From assembly GCF_024385525.1 (NCBI RefSeq), contig NZ_JANFLU010000011.1, forward strand, positions 124,001 through 188,000: a stretch of DNA of 64,000 bases. Direction: 5' to 3'. Both the position numbers and the translations under genes were made by a program. This stretch comes from Arthrobacter sp. zg-Y238. Lineage in GTDB: Bacteria > Actinomycetota > Actinomycetes > Actinomycetales > Micrococcaceae. Under the pieces are notes generated by a model. The model was not told the origin of the DNA. It saw only the letters and a program-made list of their open reading frames with translations, and did not search any database. Below, piece after piece: positions 55,758 through 62,541 of the stretch (position 1 is the stretch's first letter; each line of letters begins with the position of its first letter).

Positions 55758-56591
55758 ATGGAGGACCAGTGGCGCGGGCTGCTTTATCCCGCCCGGCTGC
55801 CGGCGTTCCACCGGTTGCCCCCGCCGGACGCGCTCCGGGACCGCTTGCGCTGGGTCTGGATCCCGGAATGGGATCTGGCACCCGGCAAGGTGTCCCGGCA
55901 GGAGGTCCTTCCGTTCCCGGCCCTGAACCTGGTGGTGCAGCCGGAGGGCGTCAGTCTTTCCGGTCCCGCCACGCGGCGCTCCTTCCGCGATTTGGCGGGG
56001 CAGGGCTGGGCTGTCGGGATGCTGCTGCGTCCCGCCGCCGTACCGGTCTTTACCGATGACCCGGGCAGCCTCCGCGACGCTGAAATCCCGTTCCACGCCC
56101 CGGACCTGCATGCCGCGGTTACGGCCGCCATGAGCTGCGGCACTGGGGGAGAGGGGAACAGTGACGACGACGACGGCGCCCGCCGCCAGGAGTGGTTAAC
56201 CGGGCACCGCCGTGCAGCATCGATAGCCGCCGAGTGGCTGGAAGCCCGCGTCCCGGTACCAACAGCCGAAGCCGAAGCAGCCAACCGGTTGGAGGACCTG
56301 ATCTCCTCCGACCGGGAACTGATCCGGGTTGATCAGGCAGCCCAACAGCTCGGCGTCTCGGTCCGGAGCCTGCAGCGCCTGGCGCGCCGGTTTGTGGGCC
56401 TGCCACCGCTGGCGATGATCCGCCGCTACCGGCTGCAGGAGGCAGCGGAACGGCTGCGTGAAAACAGTGAAATCTCCATTGCCGATGTCGCCGCGGATCT
56501 CGGTTACGCCGACCACGCCCATCTGGCCAACGCGTTCCGGGAGGTCCTGGGCTTCACCCCGAGCGGGTACCGGCACTCTGCGGCCCTGTAA
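55758..56591 (+). CDS. AraC-family transcriptional regulator
   Basis: A 277-residue regulator. The N-terminal 130 residues are a DUF6597-like sensor domain (RLRWVWIPEWDLAPGKVSRQ, LNLVVQPEGVSLSGPATRRS). A short acidic loop (NSDDDDGA) follows, then the two-HTH AraC DNA-binding domain: RVDQAAQQLGVSVRSLQRLA, FVGLPPLAMIRRYRLQEAAE and ADVAADLGYADHAHLANAFR. ATG 55758 is chosen inside the longer frame because it begins the conserved part and has AGG upstream. It likely controls the divergent VOC gene. Confidence 0.86.
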   Translation: MEDQWRGLLYPARLPAFHRLPPPDALRDRLRWVWIPEWDLAPGKVSRQEVLPFPALNLVVQPEGVSLSGPATRRSFRDLAGQGWAVGMLLRPAAVPVFTDDPGSLRDAEIPFHAPDLHAAVTAAMSCGTGGEGNSDDDDGARRQEWLTGHRRAASIAAEWLEARVPVPTAEAEAANRLEDLISSDRELIRVDQAAQQLGVSVRSLQRLARRFVGLPPLAMIRRYRLQEAAERLRENSEISIADVAADLGYADHAHLANAFREVLGFTPSGYRHSAAL

Positions 56592-56599
56592 GCACGCTG

Positions 56600-57631
56600 C
56601 TAACAGATCGGCTGATGCCCGGTGCTGCCGCGGACAATCAAATCGCAGGGAAAATTCACCTGCCGTGACGGTAGTCCAGGGGTGTTGATGCGCTCCACCA
56701 GCAATCGGGCACCGATCCGGGCCATTTCCCTACTGGGCTGCCGGACAGTAGTCAGGCTGAAGGAGTCCCAGCCTGCCATATCGACGTCGTCGTAGCCGAT
56801 GACCCAGCAGTCTTCCGGGGCGGAAAGCCCGTTGGCGCGAAGAGCGTCAAGGGCACCGAAGGCCATGTAGTCGTTGGCGCAGAAAACGGCGTCGGGCCGG
56901 TCGGCGCGGGATAGCAGCCGATTGACGATATGGGCGCCTCGGTCGTGGGAAAACTCGCCGTAGAAGCGGAAATGGTCAGGAACCGGATGCCCGAGTTCTT
57001 CCATTCTGCTCAGAAAACCCCGCCCTCGGTCGCGGGAGGTGCTGGCTTGGTTGGTTCCCCCGATAAAAGCCACCCGGGTTTTGCTGTGCTCCAGCAGGTA
57101 GTCGGCAACGATAGCGCCCCCGTGCAGGTTGCTGCTGGATACCTGGTCGCAGTCCAAGCCTTCAACCACGCGGTTTATCAGGACGATGGGACTTTCCTGC
57201 TCCACGGCGGCCTGCAGCTCCACGGAGTCCGCCGTGGCCGTGGTGAAAATAACGCCGTCAACAGCACGCTCCCGGATGGCGTGCAACGCGTCCTGGTGGC
57301 TTCCACCACTTGCATTCCATATGACGACTCGGAAGCCCGCAGCGGTGAGTTCACGGCTGAGTTCATCCAAAACTTCTGAATAGAAAGGATTAGTCAGATC
57401 TGCGACGACCACTCCGATGGTGTTCGTCCGCATCGTTTTCATTGCCTTTGCCCCCGCATGGGGCACATAGCCGAGGGTTTCCATCGCCGCGTGGACTTTG
57501 GCCTGCGTGGTTGCGGATACCTTCCCGGAGCCGGCCAACAGACGGGAGACCGTGGCTTGTGAAACACCGGCCAGCTCGGCGACGTCTCGGCTGGTCACCG
57601 TTCTGCCATATCCCCTCGCGTTCGAATTCAT
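56600..57631 (-). CDS. LacI-family regulator, probable repressor of the adjacent catabolic genes
   Basis: A 343-residue LacI protein. The N-terminal HTH is VTSRDVAELAGVSQATVSRL, with the hinge helix around PHAGAKAMKTMRTNTIG. A periplasmic-binding-protein-like effector domain follows (VVVADLTNPFYSEVLDELSR, VDGVIFTTATADSVEL, AVFCANDYMAFGALDALRAN). It is the only LacI protein here, lies next to the catabolic module, and perfect CG-centred palindromes typical of LacI operators flank that module's promoters, so it is the likely repressor. The inducer should be the transported substrate or an intermediate. Confidence 0.9.
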   Translation of the reverse strand: MNSNARGYGRTVTSRDVAELAGVSQATVSRLLAGSGKVSATTQAKVHAAMETLGYVPHAGAKAMKTMRTNTIGVVVADLTNPFYSEVLDELSRELTAAGFRVVIWNASGGSHQDALHAIRERAVDGVIFTTATADSVELQAAVEQESPIVLINRVVEGLDCDQVSSSNLHGGAIVADYLLEHSKTRVAFIGGTNQASTSRDRGRGFLSRMEELGHPVPDHFRFYGEFSHDRGAHIVNRLLSRADRPDAVFCANDYMAFGALDALRANGLSAPEDCWVIGYDDVDMAGWDSFSLTTVRQPSREMARIGARLLVERINTPGLPSRQVNFPCDLIVRGSTGHQPIC

Positions 57632-57744
57632 TCTTTCCGTTTCAGTCGGCCTACTTGGATGGTCAGGTAATTACTCGGATCAGCGTATCCAAGAGGACGC
57701 CGTCAAATCCGCAAGGACGGAGTTTGAGACATCGAAAACCCGGC

Positions 57745-57776
57745 AGGGAGGCCACCTCCGATGAGGCGGCCTCCCT
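57745..57776 (-). terminator. Terminator of the MHS transporter gene
   Basis: AGGGAGGCC (57745-57753) pairs with GGCCTCCCT (57768-57776), extended inside by CCTC/GAGG across one mismatch, with a CGAT loop. TTTTC follows on the minus-strand exit side. It lies 26 bases past the transporter stop. Confidence 0.7.
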
Positions 57777-57801
57777 ACCGGTGGCTCGGCGCTGTTCGGG
57801 G

Positions 57802-59151
57802 CTACCGGGTAGCGGTTGCGTCGTATTCCGGCGTGAGTCCCCGGCGTATCCGGACCCGCGGGGCTGTTTCGGGTGCCCAAAGGACGCCGACGACGGTGAT
57901 GAGGGAAGTGAAGATCATGTACAGGGCGACGAGCCAATAGCGGTCGAAGTCCGGGCCGATAAGCGCGGTGGCGATCAGCGGCGCAAAGCCTCCAGCGAAG
58001 ACCGCGGCAACCTGCGGCCCCACCGATGCGCCCGAATACCGGAGCTTCGGTTCGAACAGCTCGGTGAAATACGCCGGTTCGACGGAGTAGCAAAGGTCTC
58101 GGCCCACATTGCAGGTAAGGATCAGCACCAGCAGGACCATCAGGAATTCACCCGTCTGGACGGCCCAGAAGAAGGGGAATGCCATCAGCATCATGGTCAG
58201 CGCGCCTGCCAGGACCGTGTACCGGCGGCCCCACCGGTCGGAAACCCAGCCCCAGAGCGGGATGGAGAAGACGCCCAGACCCGCCATGATCATGGTGGCC
58301 AAAAGGACGGTGTTGTTGCCGAGCAGGATTGCCGGCGCATAGGCGAGGAGGAAGGTCGTGTAGATGTAGTAGTTCGCGTTCTCCGCGAACCGCATCATGA
58401 TGACCTTCAGGATGGTGACGGGCTTGGTCTGGATGACCTTCACGACCGGGAGCTTCTCGATGTCCCCCTTGCGCTTGATCTCCTCGAAGGCAGGCGATTC
58501 GTCCACCTTGCTGCGGATGTAGAAGGAGAGGGCAACCAGCACCACGGAGAAGAGGAACGGTATGCGCCAACCCCAAGCGGCGAAGGCCTCGGGGTCGAAG
58601 GTGCCGGCCATGATGAAGAAGGCGCCGTTCGCCAACAGGGTTCCCACCGGAACCCCGATCTGCGGCCAGGACCCGAAGAAGCCCCTGCGCTCTGCCGGCG
58701 CGTATTCGGTAGCCATCAGCGCGGCGCCGCCCCACTCCCCGCCGACCCCAATGCCCTGGACGATGCGCAGGAGCACCAGCAGGATGGGGGCGGCAATACC
58801 GATCGCCGCAAAGTTAGGGAGGCAGCCGATAAGGAAGGTTCCGCCGCCCATCAGGCCCAGCGTGATCATCAGCATCTTCTTGCGCCCAAGCCGGTCACCG
58901 AAGTGGGCAAAGATGAAGCCGCCGATCGGACGTGCTGCAAAGCCGATGGCGTATGTGCTGAAGGACAGGAGGATTCCCGTGAAAGGGGTCACGGAAGGGA
59001 AGAACTGAGTGTTGAGGATGATTGCAGCCGCAACACCGTAAACGTAGAAGTCGTACCACTCGATGCAGCTTCCGAGTACGGACGAAACGAGCGCCCGTCG
59101 GCGCATTTTCGGATCAATGGCGGGTGGGGCTGTGGTCCCGGGGACACTCAT
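57802..59151 (-). CDS. MFS metabolite:H+ symporter (MHS family)
   Basis: A 449-residue, 12-helix transporter. The start ATG 59151 (MSVPGTTAPPAIDPKMRRRA) has AAAGGAG upstream and is preferred to the longer frame. Helix 1 SSVLGSCIEWYDFYVYGVAA, loop 2-3 GRLGRKKMLMITL and GIGVGGEWGGAALMATEYAP are the hallmarks of the MHS family, which imports carboxylates, betaines and similar acids (ProP, KgtP, ShiA type). It is divergent from the HisD-like/SDR/HAD-like operon with shared operators, so it very likely imports the substrate of that pathway. Confidence 0.9.
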   Translation of the reverse strand: MSVPGTTAPPAIDPKMRRRALVSSVLGSCIEWYDFYVYGVAAAIILNTQFFPSVTPFTGILLSFSTYAIGFAARPIGGFIFAHFGDRLGRKKMLMITLGLMGGGTFLIGCLPNFAAIGIAAPILLVLLRIVQGIGVGGEWGGAALMATEYAPAERRGFFGSWPQIGVPVGTLLANGAFFIMAGTFDPEAFAAWGWRIPFLFSVVLVALSFYIRSKVDESPAFEEIKRKGDIEKLPVVKVIQTKPVTILKVIMMRFAENANYYIYTTFLLAYAPAILLGNNTVLLATMIMAGLGVFSIPLWGWVSDRWGRRYTVLAGALTMMLMAFPFFWAVQTGEFLMVLLVLILTCNVGRDLCYSVEPAYFTELFEPKLRYSGASVGPQVAAVFAGGFAPLIATALIGPDFDRYWLVALYMIFTSLITVVGVLWAPETAPRVRIRRGLTPEYDATATR

Positions 59152-59217
59152 GGCGCGACTCCTTTGTCTGGTTTGCGGGGTGTGATGGCAACCACAGGAG
59201 GCCGCATCAGAAAGGAG

Positions 59218-59231
59218 TGTATACGTATACA
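59218..59231. promoter_or_regulatory. LacI-type operator 1 (TGTATACGTATACA)
   Basis: A perfect 14-bp palindrome with central CG, overlapping the -10 of the MHS transporter promoter. An identical copy lies 45 bp away; such pairing allows cooperative or looped repression. Confidence 0.75.
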
Positions 59232-59245
59232 AATCCGCAGCACAA
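59218..59245 (-). promoter_or_regulatory. Promoter of the MHS transporter
   Basis: On the minus strand: TTGTGC (59240-59245), a 16-bp spacer, then TATACA (59218-59223). Its -10 is the outer end of operator 1. Confidence 0.55.
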
Positions 59246-59249
59246 TCCC

Positions 59250-59278
59250 TTGCAGCAGCGAATGTATACGTATACAGT
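59250..59278 (+). promoter_or_regulatory. Promoter of the HisD-like operon
   Basis: TTGCAG (59250-59255), a 17-bp spacer, then TACAGT (59273-59278), with operator 2 across the spacer and -10. It drives the three dehydrogenase genes. Confidence 0.55.
59263..59276. promoter_or_regulatory. LacI-type operator 2 (TGTATACGTATACA)
   Basis: A second perfect copy, identical to operator 1, overlapping the -10 of the HisD-like operon promoter. Confidence 0.75.
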
Positions 59279-59355
59279 CTTGGTCAACCGGGCGGAACTG
59301 TCCGGCCCGGGCGCTCCGCTGATCGCTCATCAATGAAGATGGAAGGATCCCTCTG

Positions 59356-60699
59356 ATGACCGCTGATACCGAAACCAGTTCAGTTTTCTCCGAGATGCTC
59401 AAGGAACCGGCTGAGCTCAGTACGTCCCGGGGCAGCACCCCGGAGGTGCGCGCCACTGTGGAAGGCGTGCTTGCGGACGTCCGCCAACGCGGCGACGAGG
59501 CGGTACGAGAGTACTCGCAGAAGTTTGATAAGTACGCACCGGATTCCTTCCTTCTCAGCAAGGAGCAGCTGGAAGAGATCGTTGCCCGGGTGCCGGAGCA
59601 GGTCATTGAGGACATTAAATTTGTCCAGGAACAGGTCCGCTTCATGGCACAGAAGCAGCTCGAATCGCTTTCGGATTTCGAAATCGAAACCATGCCGGGC
59701 GTCCTCTTGGGCCAGAAGAACATTCCCATAGAGGCTGTCGGTGCCTATATTCCCGGCGGCAAGTACCCCCTGCTGGCCAGTGCCCACATGACCATCGTTA
59801 CCGCCAAGGTTGCCGGCGTGGAACGGGTGGCTGCGTGCACGCCCCTCATCCAAGGCGAGGTCCCGGACGCCACGGTTGCAGCCATGTACCTGGCTGGTGC
59901 GGACGAGATCTACCTGCTCGGAGGCATCCAGGCTGTGGCCGCGATGGCCATCGGTACCGAGAGCATCAAGCCGGTCAACATGCTGGCCGGACCGGGGAAC
60001 GCCTTCGTGGCGGAAGCAAAGCGGCAGCTCTTCGGCGAGGTGGGCATTGACCTCTTTGCCGGCCCCACGGAGGTCTTGATCGTCGCGGATGAACACGCTG
60101 ATCCGTTCATTGTCGCCGTCGATCTTCTCTCCCAGGCTGAGCACGGCCCGGATTCTCCGGCTGTGCTGATTACCACCAGCGAGGAGCTGGGACGCAAGGT
60201 GATCGACCATATCGACACCCTGCTGGTAGATATGCCCACCCGTGACTTCGCTGCTCCTGCCTGGCGGGATTGGGGTGCCGTGCATGTGGTCAAGAATCTC
60301 GATGACGCGTATGCGCTGGCCGACGAATACGCGTACGAACACGTGCAGATTCTGACGGCTGCCCCCCGGGAGGCTCTCGAGAAGATGCACAACTACGGAG
60401 CGTTGTTTCTGGGCGAGGGCACCTGCGTGTCGTACGGAGACAAGGTAATCGGTACGAACCATGTTCTTCCGACCCGAGGCGCCGCCCGGTACACCGGAGG
60501 GCTCTGGGTAGGGAAGTACCTGCGCACCGTCACGTACCAGGAGGTCGTGAACGAAGAATCCAGCGCTTTCTTCGGCGAGCTTTGCGGCCGCGCGGCGCGG
60601 GTCGAACGTTTTGAGGGGCATGCCCGGTCAGGCGACGTGCGGGCCGCCAAGTACCGCGGCACCTCGCTGGACTGGTCCGACCACACCTTCACCAGCTAG
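59356..60699 (+). CDS. Histidinol-dehydrogenase-family alcohol dehydrogenase (HpsN-like), catabolic
   Basis: A 447-residue HisD-fold protein retaining the zinc and catalytic residues: Gln260 and His263 (SQAEHG), Glu328-His329 (YAYEHVQIL), Asp362 (YGDKVIGTNHVLPT) and His422 (FEGHARSGD). The core also has AYIPGGKYPLLASAHMT and MLAGPGNAFVAEAKRQ. True hisD lies in his operons; this one heads a LacI-type catabolic operon with an SDR and a HAD-like dehydrogenase, like HpsN (sulfopropanediol 3-dehydrogenase). It probably oxidises an alcohol through the aldehyde to an acid with 2 NAD+. The substrate is not certain; no sulfonate lyase is nearby. Confidence 0.85.
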   Translation: MTADTETSSVFSEMLKEPAELSTSRGSTPEVRATVEGVLADVRQRGDEAVREYSQKFDKYAPDSFLLSKEQLEEIVARVPEQVIEDIKFVQEQVRFMAQKQLESLSDFEIETMPGVLLGQKNIPIEAVGAYIPGGKYPLLASAHMTIVTAKVAGVERVAACTPLIQGEVPDATVAAMYLAGADEIYLLGGIQAVAAMAIGTESIKPVNMLAGPGNAFVAEAKRQLFGEVGIDLFAGPTEVLIVADEHADPFIVAVDLLSQAEHGPDSPAVLITTSEELGRKVIDHIDTLLVDMPTRDFAAPAWRDWGAVHVVKNLDDAYALADEYAYEHVQILTAAPREALEKMHNYGALFLGEGTCVSYGDKVIGTNHVLPTRGAARYTGGLWVGKYLRTVTYQEVVNEESSAFFGELCGRAARVERFEGHARSGDVRAAKYRGTSLDWSDHTFTS

Positions 60700-60705
60700 G
60701 GATCC

Positions 60706-61449
60706 GTGAAACTGCAGCTGGAAGGAAAAGCCGTCCTGGTAACGGGAGCTGCCCGCGGGCTCGGCAAGGCCATCGCTGACGGCCTTGCCGAGTGCGGTGC
60801 AACTGTTTACGGAACGAGCCGTGACGCCGGGACTGCCCAGGAAATCGGCCAGCGCTACGGGACCCCGCCTCTGGTCCTGGACGTGGCCCGGACCGAGGGG
60901 ATAGGGGCTTTCGTAGACGAGTTGGAGGAACGCAGCGGCGGGCTGGACCTGCTGGTCAATAATGCAGGCGTCAACATTCCCCGGCCCGCGCTGGAGGTTA
61001 CGCAGAAGCAGTGGGACACGGTCCTGGACACGAACCTGAAGGGGATCTTCTTCCTCACCCAAGCCGTCGCGAGGCACTGGATTGCAAAGGGGTCTCCCGG
61101 CGCCGTCGTCAACGTAGCGTCGCAGGCAGGAATCGTAGCGATCGAGGAGCGGGCCGCATACGGGGCGAGCAAGGCAGCGTTGATCCACCTGACCAAAGTG
61201 CTGGCACTGGAATGGGCTTCCGCCGGTATCCGGGTGAATGCCGTGGCTCCCACGTTTGTGCGAACAGAGTTACTGGAATCAACGCTCAGCCGGCCGGAAT
61301 GGGCTGCTGAGCTGCTCTCCCGAATTCCAATGGGCCGCTTCGGTGAGCCCGAAGAAATCGCCGGGGCAGTGGCCTTCCTGATGAGTGACGCCGCGTCGCT
61401 CATCACCGGGCACACCCTGCCTATCGACGGCGGCTACACCATCCGCTGA
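60706..61449 (+). CDS. Short-chain dehydrogenase/reductase of the catabolic operon
   Basis: A 247-residue classical SDR: TGAARGLGKAIADGLAECGA (cofactor loop), LLVNNAGVNIPRP, the catalytic Ser in NVASQAGIVAIEERAA, Tyr-x3-Lys in YGASKAALIHLTKVLA, and a C-terminal SLITGHTLPIDGGYT. The start is GTG 60706, six bases after the HisD-like stop, so the genes are coupled. It probably oxidises a secondary alcohol of the same pathway with NAD(P)+. Confidence 0.9.
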   Translation: MKLQLEGKAVLVTGAARGLGKAIADGLAECGATVYGTSRDAGTAQEIGQRYGTPPLVLDVARTEGIGAFVDELEERSGGLDLLVNNAGVNIPRPALEVTQKQWDTVLDTNLKGIFFLTQAVARHWIAKGSPGAVVNVASQAGIVAIEERAAYGASKAALIHLTKVLALEWASAGIRVNAVAPTFVRTELLESTLSRPEWAAELLSRIPMGRFGEPEEIAGAVAFLMSDAASLITGHTLPIDGGYTIR

Positions 61450-61512
61450 CGGCTTCCGGGACCGGCCGCACAGGCCGGTCCCGGTTCCGCTCTTTTTATC
61501 AGGAGAACCGAC

Positions 61513-62478
61513 ATGGGCATTACACAGAGGATCGACGCCGTCGCAGTTGTCGGAGCCGGTTATATGGGCGGCGGCATTGCGCAGGTCATTGCCCTGCACG
61601 GCTACCGCGTCACGCTGGGGGACGTCGACGGCGACGCCGCCGAAGCAGCACGGGTCCGCCTTACGGAACAGGCACGGCAGTTCGAGGACCGCGGACTGTT
61701 TCCGCCCGGCGCTGCCGAACTTATCGCCGCCAACCTCACCGCAGCACCGAGCGTCGAAAAAGCAGTGGCCGAAGCCGACTACATAGTCGAGGCAGTACCC
61801 GAAAACCCGGCACTAAAGTCGACAATCCTGGCTCGGATTTCGGCGGCGGCCCCGGAGAGCAGCATCATCGGTACCAATACGTCCGCCATACCGATTGCTG
61901 AGTTGGCAGACTCCGTACAGGCACCGGCGCGGCTCCTGGGGGTGCACTGGATGAATCCTGCCCCCTTCATCCCCGGTGTCGAAATCATTCCCGGCCCCGA
62001 GACTGCGGCCGAAGCCGTAGACCTCGCGGAAGAATTCATCACCGGCCTGGGAAAGACGGCGGCCCGGGTCGCTGATACTCCGGGATTCGTTGCCAATCGG
62101 CTGCAGTTCGCGCTGTATAAGGAGGCGCTTCGCCTGGTTGAAGAAGGCGTCGCCACACCCACGCAGATTGACGCCGTAGTCAGCAACAGCTTTGGTTTCC
62201 GATTGGCGCTTTTCGGCCCTTTCGCCATCGGCGACATGGCCGGCCTGGACGTGTATGAATCCTCTTACCGTTCATTGGAGAAGGCATACGGCGAGCGGTT
62301 AGCTGCGCCTGACAGCCTTCGCGCCGCCGTCGCGGACGGGAATCTGGGCCTCAAGACCGGCCGTGGATTCCTGGAGATCGACCCGACGGACCGACAGGCG
62401 CTTCTCGCTTACCGCGATACCGCCTACGCCCGTCTCTCAGAGCTGAGAGCCGAGTTGGGGAAGGCCCCGGGCCTGTAA
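61513..62478 (+). CDS. 3-hydroxyacyl-CoA dehydrogenase-family protein
   Basis: A 321-residue protein with the NAD-binding VAVVGAGYMGGGIAQVIALH, the catalytic LLGVHWMNPAPFIPGVEIIP (His-x-x-N-P), and the C-terminal helical domain TPGFVANRLQFALYKEALRL. The family includes 3-hydroxybutyryl-CoA, L-gulonate 3-dehydrogenase and L-carnitine dehydrogenase, so the substrate may be a free beta-hydroxy acid instead of a CoA ester; no acyl-CoA ligase or thiolase is in the operon. AGGAG precedes ATG 61513. It is the last gene before a terminator. Confidence 0.88.
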   Translation: MGITQRIDAVAVVGAGYMGGGIAQVIALHGYRVTLGDVDGDAAEAARVRLTEQARQFEDRGLFPPGAAELIAANLTAAPSVEKAVAEADYIVEAVPENPALKSTILARISAAAPESSIIGTNTSAIPIAELADSVQAPARLLGVHWMNPAPFIPGVEIIPGPETAAEAVDLAEEFITGLGKTAARVADTPGFVANRLQFALYKEALRLVEEGVATPTQIDAVVSNSFGFRLALFGPFAIGDMAGLDVYESSYRSLEKAYGERLAAPDSLRAAVADGNLGLKTGRGFLEIDPTDRQALLAYRDTAYARLSELRAELGKAPGL

Positions 62479-62490
62479 CCACCGGGGATC

Positions 62491-62528
62491 AATCCCCGGG
62501 GCGAAGCCAAAGCGCCGCCCCGGGGATT
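62491..62528. terminator. Bidirectional terminator between convergent genes
   Basis: AATCCCCGGGGCG (62491-62503) pairs perfectly with CGCCCCGGGGATT (62516-62528) around a 12-base loop, between the dehydrogenase operon and the carboxypeptidase-like gene. Confidence 0.8.
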
Positions 62529-62541
62529 CATCCCTAATCGG

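Noticed and set aside
57442-59322. A 626-codon plus-strand open frame
   Set aside because: It is antisense to the end of the LacI gene and the MHS transporter and crosses their terminator and operators; it has no protein family features.
59356-60699. Calling this gene biosynthetic hisD
   Set aside because: It is not in a histidine operon and is paired with a LacI-type switch, an importer and two further dehydrogenases.
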